Origin: Petaurus breviceps papuanus
Lineage: Eukaryota > Chordata > Mammalia > Diprotodontia > Petauridae
DNA: 64,000 nucleotides
Direction: 5' to 3'
Assembly (NCBI GenBank): GCA_028583685.1
Contig: JAMXIF010001195.1
Coordinates: forward strand, 17,304,515-17,368,514
The position numbers were made by a program, and so were the translations under genes. Below the pieces are notes generated by a model. That model was not told the origin of the DNA. It was given only the letters and a program-made list of their open reading frames with translations, and did not search any database. Every line of letters begins with the position of its first letter. Position 1 is the stretch's first letter. Below, one piece after another: positions 55,204-64,000 of this stretch.

Positions 55204-57876
55204 GTGACATGAGGACTTTTTTGCACCATAACATTTAACTTGGGGCTTGGCTTTTCCAGGCTTTCTAATGCAAGGTTTCTTTTTTCACAAAACACCTCTC
55301 TCTCTCTCTCTTACTCTCTCCTCTTCTCTCATAATAAAAGCAAAAGAATTATGCTATTCCTAATCCATAACTTGGCTTCAAATGAGCTGAATAGACATCA
55401 TTCCCATGATTCTCTTTTTTCCCCAACTTGAGTTACCTCATTGTCATACATGGGTTGGAATTAACTGGTATTCCCTTATGAAACTGAACTCCGCCTTGGA
55501 TTCAGGCCACCCTCAGAAATCCAACTAGTTTTTGAAAAACACAGTCTTCTAATGACCAGGCAGTAGAATCATTCTTAACTCAGCAGAGAACTGAGCTGAG
55601 TTTTCCCATTTCAGTGGGGATGGACGGATGCAAAAAATGGATTGAATCTTGACTGAACGTTAACTTTATGTTATGGTTTGCATTTAATTATTTCTTTGTT
55701 GCTTTTTTTCCTACCTTAGTGAATCCACATATTAAAAACAAAGCAAATATAAAACCTCTGGCCCTTACCTCCAAACAAACCAAAGACAAATAGCCAAAAG
55801 TAATCGATACCCTCAGAGTTCTCTCATACCACTTCAGTTTATCAGTTTCCATCTGAAGTGTGATTCAGCTGTCAGGGCCATAGCAACTGGAACAACAGAC
55901 AGCTTTAATGTTTCCTCTCTTCTTCCTCCTTTTGAATACAGGTGCCTTCTTGCTGTCCTGGGTCCCCTTGCTTATTGAAGCTGACATCTATTTTTGGTGT
56001 CACTAAACTACCTCTCCCTCTGGGCAGCGGTGAAACGGGTGTTGTCTGTCTGTCATGGACATGGCTCTCTCTGAAACAGGGTTTTGTGTTTGATCTCTAG
56101 GAAGTGTGCAGTGATGATCACACAGAGTTCATTCAGAACCAACTTAGTATTTAAACTGCTTCTACTGTCAAATAGTTATTTTCATTCCTTTGCTGTTTTG
56201 ACCACAATTGCCTTGAAATCTTCCCATCTTGTAGAAATGTAACCCTTCAGTCAAATTTATAAACCCAGATCCTTAGATTCAAAAAATTTTAAACCCAGGA
56301 ACTTTAAAGATCATCAAGCTCTGGCCTTCTTCCATATGCCCTCCATTCTTTTTTTTTTTAGTAGTGCTAATTTTAAGTTTAAGGAAACTAAACTTTGGGA
56401 ACCATCAGCATTCTGGTTGTAGATTTGTATTCCAGGCCATTTATAAAAGCTTCCATGTTTATCTTCTACAAAATGATGCCCCATGCAGACCTTCACATTT
56501 CATATTTTTTTAAAAAGAGTCATTGAGATCATCCTCTATGTCTTCCCAGTAAGTGAAAAATAAATTTCCAATGCAGCATTTTATATTTGTGCTTTCTATA
56601 TAACCATGTGCTTTCTATATAACCCATAGGTTCCACACTGAATTGGTAGAAAAACTGACCTTCAGAACTATGTTGAAAGGAGTTTATAAATATCTTGAGG
56701 TATTTTGTTCAGGAATGAAATAACTATTGCCCAATGGATTATTTTTCCAGCTGAAATCTGCTTACATTTTGACCTGTTTCTGGTCTGTTGTTATTTTTCT
56801 TTTGGCATAAAGGTCCTTTCTACATTCATCTTCTTCCCTAATAAAGACAGGAAAAACCAGGAGTTTGTTTATTGGGGATGGGGTGGGGGGTGAGGGATTC
56901 TTTCCCCACTGTTCTGATGAGATTAACTTTAGTATATCAGGAGATTTGCTAGAGTGTTTCCAAGTGTAAAGTTTCAGATTATTTTAAATTGCTAGCTGGG
57001 GAGAAATCATTATGGCAGAAAGGGAGGCAACCAAGTAAATGTTTCCTGTGGACAATTCATCTAGAGTTACAGTACTAGCATGTCATAAAATGGAAAATTT
57101 AAAAATATGAACATCCAGGAATATTATATAATACTTGGTGTTTACTGCTGCCCAGCCTCAAAGCAGACACCAAGGTAAGCACCCTGGCGAACAGCCTTTC
57201 CTCTTACTCTGCAGGAATGATTTGATTCAGCAACAGGGGCTGAGTTATATTGCCTTCTTAACCTCTCTATCCTTCCAAAATGTTTACATAAGCAAAATTG
57301 GGATAAGTAAACCACAAAGGAACTCTAAAAAGAAAAAAGAAAGTAGATGTGTGAAAAGGAGGATGGGTAAATCCTACCCTTTTACTTTGTCTTGGTGGGG
57401 CAGGGATAGTATAGACTGATGGTACAGATAAGAACTTCGGATCTCTGTTTTAAAACCAGTTGTCAGAACTTTTCCCCTTCTTCTCTGACCCCGCTGACTC
57501 CCTGAATTACTACCCAGCACCAAGACATGGGATCCCAGGCATTTATCCCAGTTCGCCCTATTCTAGGGGCAGCAAGGGGCAGCCCAAGGCATCAGGGCTA
57601 GATTAGCTACAAGAGATCCAGCAGAAGTTGGGGCGTCCCTGGTCTGGAGATCTACCAAAAGCTTAAACTGCTTCTAGAGTCAGCCTGGGCCTAGCAGGCT
57701 GTTGATGACAAATATACATGGCTGCCATCAGAAGTTAGCCACACATTCATTCAACACATGTCTACCATGTACCAAGCAAGCGCTGATACATAAGAAATTC
57801 AAAGACAAAACTAAAACGGGCCCTGCCCTCAAAGCCTCTAAAATTTAGGTAAGTAAAATAATGCATGCACATACAG

Positions 57877-58540
57877 AGAGGCATCATGATAGGGTGGAGA
57901 GATAACTGTCCTGGAAGCCAGGATGGCTTGGGTTCAGGTTCCGCCTCTTACTTTAGCTGTATAAGCACAAGTCACTTAACCTCTCATTGCTCTAGACTGT
58001 TCTCTAAGGTTGTAGTGCCAATGCAATATTCACAGCGCCAAATATTCTGGCATAGTGCTCAATGGAAAAATGTAACAGACTCTCCATATAGAAGAGAGAA
58101 GCAAAACATTTAAGCAGACACCAGAAAACCAAATCCCCAAACCAGGAAGCCGATTCCATCATAGTGGCATAGTTTATAAGCCATAACAGCACAGAGCCAC
58201 AGCATCCTTTAGCCTTCCCACAAACTAGCATTTATTCACAAGCCTAACTGTCTCCCTCGCATGTATCCTCTCCTTTCTCCAGTCTCCATCCTCTGACTCC
58301 CAGCTTCCTGTAGGCCCTGTTCCACCCTTCAGCAAACTCCTCCCACCACAGGCTCCATTTGATTACATTCAGTCTATTAGGGGGCAGGGTATATCTTCAA
58401 AGCAGGGAAGATCTTCAAATTCCCATTACCATTACAAAGGTCACAAATTTGCTAGGAAGGTTACTACTTTGGCAGAGGGGGTTTCCTCAGCCAGGAAGTC
58501 CCTTAACAGTGAAATCAAAGGTCCAGTCCCTAGTTCTATA
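57877..58540 (+). repeat. MIR/CORE-SINE split by an LTR-like fossil
   Basis: GCATCATGATAGGGTGGAGA, CAAGTCACTTAACCTCTCAT on the left. The tail TCCTCAGCCAGGAAGTCCCT, AACAGTGAAATCAAAGGTCC (58440-58540) resembles the tail of the CORE-SINE at 49400-49450. Confidence 0.55.
58025..58437 (-). mobile_element. LTR-like fossil repeat (solo LTR candidate), copy 2
   Basis: Read on the minus strand, its opening GGGAATTTGAAGATCTTCCC and AGCCTGTGGTGGGAGGAG match the copy at 4990-5476. It stands alone, without internal genes, inside a MIR. The left limit is approximate. Confidence 0.42.
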
Positions 58541-59354
58541 CATAAATGACACTAGCAATGAAGGAGGTAAAAATGGGTTTCTGAAAGGAGGTGGTCCCTG
58601 AGCTGGGCTTTGCAGGGATGCTGTGAGGAGGAGGGAGGGCATTCTAGGCAGGAGGAACAGCCTATGCAAATCACCAGAGACTGGAAATAGCCTTCTGTGT
58701 GCAAGGGCCAGTTAGTCTGGAATGCAGAGTGAGTGAGTAAAAGGGAGTAATAAGCAATTAGCTTGGAAAAGTAGGCTAGAACCAGGCTCTTGAGGGCTTT
58801 AAAAGGCACTGGAAAGAGTTCAGATTGGACCTTAGGGGCAAGATGGAGGCTTCTTAAGGAAGGGAGGAACATGGTCAGACCTGTGCTTTGGGAATATCAA
58901 TCTGGCCACTGTGCGCATGGTGGAAGGGGATGGGGATGGGGGGATAAATAAAGACCAAGGAGGAATAATGGGTAAGCCAGAGAGAGAGTCTAGACAGCCA
59001 TGGACTGTGACCATTTATTTGCAAGGGGCTGGTTACAGTAAAATTACAATGAAAGATGAGCCAACTAACTAGGTTCTCTCCCTGACTCTGAACTCTTCTG
59101 TGGGAGAGAAGAAAATTACAAAACAGAATGTAGATCAGGGATTAAGCCTCCTTCCAGATGCATACAGATTCGGTTATGGACCTCTGCAAGTTGTGTTTGA
59201 CATACTACTCACTGAGGTGGGAAAGGAGACAGAAGGCATTATGGAAACTTTCAACCACAAGTTGGATTAAATTGAAATTTCTAATGAACTGAGGAATACT
59301 CTTGTTCTGTAGTATTTTAGTTAACCTAGGTTTTACAGTATTGACTAAGAGGCT

Positions 59355-59485
59355 TAGAAGAAAGGAAAGGAGAGGAGAGGGGAAGGAAGGAAAGAAGGGA
59401 GTGAGGAAGAAAGGGAGGGAAGGGAAAAAGGACTAGAAAACATGGAAGAGAGGTAGGGAGAGATGGCATAAGGAAGGAAAGAAGG
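59355..59485 (+). repeat. Purine-rich (GGAA/GAGG) tract
   Basis: AGGAAAGGAGAGGAGAGGGG, AAGGAAGGAAAGAAGGGAG and similar, nearly all A and G. Confidence 0.92.
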
Positions 59486-59489
59486 GAAG

Positions 59490-59705
59490 CAAGCATTTAA
59501 TAATCACCCAGTTTGCCAGGCACTGTGCTCTAAATGTTTTATCTAAACATCTCATTTGATCTTGGCAGCTATCCTAGGGGACAAATGCTATTATTATTAT
59601 TCTTATTTTACAGTTGAAAGACCTGAGGCAGAAAAAGGTTAAAATGACTTTCTAGGGTCACATAACTAGTAAATGCCTAGGCTAAACTTGAACTAAGGTC
59701 TTCCT
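59490..59705 (-). repeat. MIR SINE, antisense, near full length
   Basis: AACATCTCATTTGATCTTGG, TTATTTTACAGTTGAAAGAC and AGGGTCACATAACTAGTAAA. Confidence 0.85.
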
Positions 59706-59855
59706 GAGAGTTGGATTTGGATTCAAGTGAGATGGATTTTAATCCTGACTGCCTCATTGCCCTTGGACAACTCCCTTATACAACCTAGGCCTAAACTTCC
59801 TCATCTGTAAAATGTAGCAGCTCTCATTCTGTGATCCTATGAATTATGTCTTTTT
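59706..59855 (+). repeat. MIR3-type SINE
   Basis: CCTCATTGCCCTTGGACAAC, AACTTCCTCATCTGTAAAAT and TCTGTGATCCTATGAATT. Confidence 0.6.
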
Positions 59856-61756
59856 AGGATCTCAGTAGAATGTATAGCGTAGGTCCTTGGGTAGAGAGCG
59901 AGAGCATGCATTTGTGTAAGGGTAAAGTTAAGGTTCAGCTTAGAAGTGATGCTCAGGAAACATGCCTGACTGTATCAATAACTTGTATTGATTGCAGGGG
60001 CTTCCAAGATGGAACTGATTGACTATCCAGTGTGCCATGTTCTCAGTATGAGTGCAGCAGGGTTGTGGAGGGCATGCAGGGCCTAATTTGGCACAGATTT
60101 ACTCAGTGGGTTTGCCACTCTGTTGATATATGTTCTCCTTGCTCTGATGTAGTATTTGCATTCGAGACCCATAAGGGCTGGGGGTGAGGTCTGGTTTTGC
60201 TCTTTCTTGCATGAGTAAATGCCACAGAAGTTTCCAGAATTGAATGAAAACAGTCAAGATTGACTCTTAATGTGATTGAGGAGTAGAGTAGGGGGAGACA
60301 TGGTGTTTGTGGGTTTTATTCCTTTTATTAACAGATTAGTGGGATAAATGGAAGGGAGTAGTATTTGGCAACTTTTAGAGTATTAATATTTTTTTCTCCT
60401 CTAGTGTAGGGCTTGCTCAGGCAGACTTGTTTGGTTTGGTTTGGTTTTTCCCTACCCAATAAGCTTAACATCACAATTGGCCTGAAAAAGGAAATTCATT
60501 CTATCTTTGCGATCACAGAAACTGCTTGTAAAGGTTGAGAAGTTTGGGGGTTTCTCCTCCGCCCCTCCCCACCCCCACTCCCCCCAAAATAAGCCATACA
60601 GAATAGAGAGATTGTTACTGGCAAATCCGAAGGGCTATGTTCTTGGCTGTACTGCAGCTAACAGACATGCCCTTCAGATCACATAATCTGTCGCAACTAT
60701 TTCCACAATAGCCTCTCTGTGGTCAGACCAAGACTTGCTTGTTCACCTGGCATTCTGGTGGGCAATTTGAGCAGTTCTCTAGGGTGACCAGGCTCTCTGC
60801 ACCTGGTGCCTAGGAGATAATCAAAGCCTCCCAGTGAATGGGGACAGATACTGGCCCCATAGCCGTGTCTGTAATACATTTGAGCAGAGGGTTTTTATCT
60901 CTCTAATTTGCATTAAAGGGCTCTAAGTATAGTTTTCATAGACAAGAGTGACAACGTGATTGAATGAGCTGCCCTCCCTGAGGTCACTTCTGTACAGCAG
61001 GCGTTTTTAGATCCCAGTGTAAAACCATCGGAATTTGGCTGCTGCTTCTCTAGACAGCTCTGTGACCCCTAGATTGGATTGCTCAGCCATTGAAAGAGCC
61101 ACCCGTGCTCTCGCTCTCTTCCTCCCTCCCTCCTCCCCTCCCCGAAGTTCTCGGTCTGAACACATTTGGACAGGGTTTAATCCCTGACTCTGGGCTGATG
61201 TCCAGATACACTGGAGCTTTTTTGATAACAGGCTATGATAGAAAACCACCTCCAAGGCCTTCGGGGAAAGTTCATCAGATTTGAGGCACCTGTCGGATAT
61301 CCACCAAGGTCCAACCATTGCTATGAAATCTGATCTCTTAGTGGTTTTAATATGTAATAACACCTGCTTCAGAAGGTAGGGGGCAGTTCTTCCCCTTTGC
61401 CTTCTACATGCTCCTTTTACAACTTCTGTGGTCCCAGAATGATTAAATCAATGCCAGCTGGAACCAAGGGCAGAAGAGGAAATTTGGGTCTGTGAGTGCT
61501 ATTGTTAAAACTTCTGTGTTCTCCTTTCCATGTCCGTCCTTTGCATCCTAACTGGCCTGAGGGCAAAAGTGTCAGATCACACAGGTGGTAGCAATAGTGG
61601 AAATATCACTACATGCCTGGGAACCTGTAGCACCCATATTAACTCAGCCATTTGATGATGGCTTCCATCCCATCTCTTCCCCCTAGAGCAATGCATTCCC
61701 ATTTCAAGTGAGGTTTTCCTCCTGTTCCCCTTCCCTCTTTATGGTAAGAATTGGAG

Positions 61757-61917
61757 GATGGGGGCTGCTGGGTGGTGCAGTGAATAGAGTACCAGCCCTG
61801 GAGTCAGGAGGACCTGAGTTCAAATTTGACCTCAGACACTTAATACTTACTAGCCATGTGACCTTGGGCAAGTCACTTAACCCCAACTGCCCGACCAAAA
61901 AGCAAAAAAAAAAAATA
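61757..61917 (+). repeat. Short marsupial SINE
   Basis: GGGGGCTGCTGGGTGGTGCA to CCCAACTGCCCGACC and an A run. Confidence 0.92.
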
Positions 61918-62040
61918 CTTGGTGGACAGGGAGATGGAACTTACATGAGTCATCGCCTCATTTCTGTCCCTTTCTCCTCTCCACCTCAGCACTGCCTTGT
62001 GTTGTCCTTGTAATATTTCTCCTCAAAATGAAGTAAGGTG

Positions 62041-62190
62041 AGGGGTGGCTAGGTGGCGCAGTGAGTAAGAGCATCAGTGCTGGAGTCGGGAGGACCCGGG
62101 ATCAGTTCCGGTCTCAGATACTTGGCACCCACACAAAATAAGTGGCTGTGTAACCTTGGGCAAGTTACTTAACCCCAATTGCTTTAAAAA
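62041..62190 (+). repeat. Short SINE, GTCGGGAGGACC form
   Basis: GGGGTGGCTAGGTGGCGCAG, CTGGAGTCGGGAGGACCCG, GCACCCACACAAAATAAGTG and TTGCTTTAAAAAATAAAATG. AAAATGAAG lies on both sides. It appears to be a sister or forerunner of the left monomer of the dimeric SINE. Confidence 0.9.
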
Positions 62191-62286
62191 ATAAAATGAA
62201 GGTGAAAGGCTAGGGGTAAGAAAGGAGATAAGCTGGTATTTAAATAGCCTTAGAAATCCTCCCCACTGTGTCTGTAAAATTGGTTT

Positions 62287-62500
62287 AAAAGGGGAAACAG
62301 TATGGTACAGTGAAAAGAGTTCTCAAGTTGGAATCAAACGACCTGGGTTTGTATCCCATCTCTCCTGTTTATCAGCTGCATGACCTTGGCCAAGCTGCTT
62401 GACCTCTTGGTTGCTGATCTACAGAATGAGGGGCTTGAACTTCATGACCTCCAAGGTCCCTAACAACCCTAAATATAGAAGCCTCTGATCCTGTGACTGT
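62287..62500 (+). repeat. MIR3-type SINE
   Basis: ACAGTATGGTACAGTGAAAA, GCATGACCTTGGCCAAGCTG, and L3-like tail CTTCATGACCTCCAAGGTCC. Confidence 0.75.
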
Positions 62501-63141
62501 CATCGTAATAATCCTTTTCTGATGATTAGGGAAGTGGAGTTTATTGTTGTCATTGATTTAAACGGCATTGATTTTAATTTTTGAGTCATGTCCCACTGTC
62601 ATTCAGAAACCCTCGTTCTTGACTCCCTAATCCACCAGTGGTGCTGGATTTGGCATGCTGGCTAGCTAGGCTCAGTTCATCTTTCCACCCTATGTGTTTT
62701 GTGGGTACCAGTATATAGGGTTCCCTGGGGATCTTAGACTTGACTCGTCATCCTTTGCTCGTCCCAGCATCAGAACAAGAAGGGAAACGGATTGGGGGGG
62801 GCGGGGAGCAGAAGCAAAGCTAAACCTTTGAACCAGGAATCAAATCCTTCTTCAGGGCTCATCTGTAGAGGAATAAAACTGGCTTACAAGTATCACTGAA
62901 AGCCAGGCAAACACAAATTTGAGTTATTGAAGGTCAGCGGTTCCAGCTCAGCAAGGAACCTTCTGGCAACAAGGCCCCCACCTGCTAGGAAGAGGAATGG
63001 TGCGTGTGTTCTCTCTCCCTCTCTCCTTCCCCCCCACCACACCCCCCCAATGACTCTTGCATGAAAGCTTCCTTGTCTTTTTAGCTGACTCCTCAGGCTG
63101 CTTTGGGAAGGTGATTGACATCTTGGTTACATTCAGCCTAG

Positions 63142-64000
<859 letters not shown>

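Larger units (their letters stand above)
57735..58990 (+). repeat. Long ancient mammalian repeat with nested insertions
   Basis: Front TCATTCAACACATGTCTACC, AACGGGCCCTGCCCTCAAAG (57735-57876). It resumes at about 58541 with GGGAGGGCATTCTAGGCAGG, TGAGGGCTTTAAAAGGCAC and ACATGGTCAGACCTGTGCTT. A MIR sits in the gap and an LTR-like repeat sits in the MIR. Confidence 0.6.

Overview
This window is vertebrate, and specifically marsupial, genomic DNA. It carries part of one protein-coding gene, SLC9A7 (NHE7, an endomembrane Na+(K+)/H+ exchanger), on the + strand. The marsupial call rests on dozens of copies of marsupial-type tRNA-headed and CORE-SINEs, marsupial-type L1 fragments, an RTE LINE, and L3/CR1, L2 and MIR remnants. 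I cannot name the species.

Gene layout. Nine exons are visible: 16242-16347, 17119-17260, 21167-21272, 22722-22810, 22980-23093, 32965-33076, 36077-36230, 55144-55203 and 63207-63270. They join in frame into 316 consecutive residues, from the residue just before the TVLAIF strand, through the FGESVLNDA transport motif and the [10 protein letters not shown] motif, to the start of the cytosolic C-terminal tail. The gene runs in from the left and out to the right: no start codon, promoter, stop codon or polyA site lies in the window. Residue choices match NHE7 rather than NHE6 or NHE9, as I remember those proteins.

The gene holds the most interesting biology. Two of its introns look like minor-spliceosome (U12) introns. 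One is an AT-AC intron (17261-21166) with a perfect ATATCCTTT donor and a TCCTTAAC branch site. The other is a GT-AG intron (23094-32964) with a perfect GTATCCTTT donor. Two exons far apart in the 3' part (55144-55203 and 63207-63270) both begin with a Val-Gly-Val block that follows a split Arg codon, which suggests an old tandem exon duplication. The first is a 60-nt symmetric cassette.

Noncoding layout. 1-16241 is the end of a long intron rich in nested SINE, MIR, L1, L3 and hAT remnants. 16.2-23.1 kb holds five exons. 23.1-33.0 kb is the large U12 intron with an RTE LINE into which an odd, 3'-truncated L1 is inserted. 33-36 kb leads to the 154-nt exon. 36.2-63.2 kb is almost entirely intron, split by the small cassette exon, with many SINEs, a dimeric SINE subfamily (two loci of identical architecture), a pyrimidine tract and a three-deep nest of repeats.

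I see no operon, CRISPR array, phage, bacterial element or new defence-like system. Coordinates of exons and splice sites are exact as read; most repeat ends are good to about 5-15 bases. Family names for repeats come from memory.
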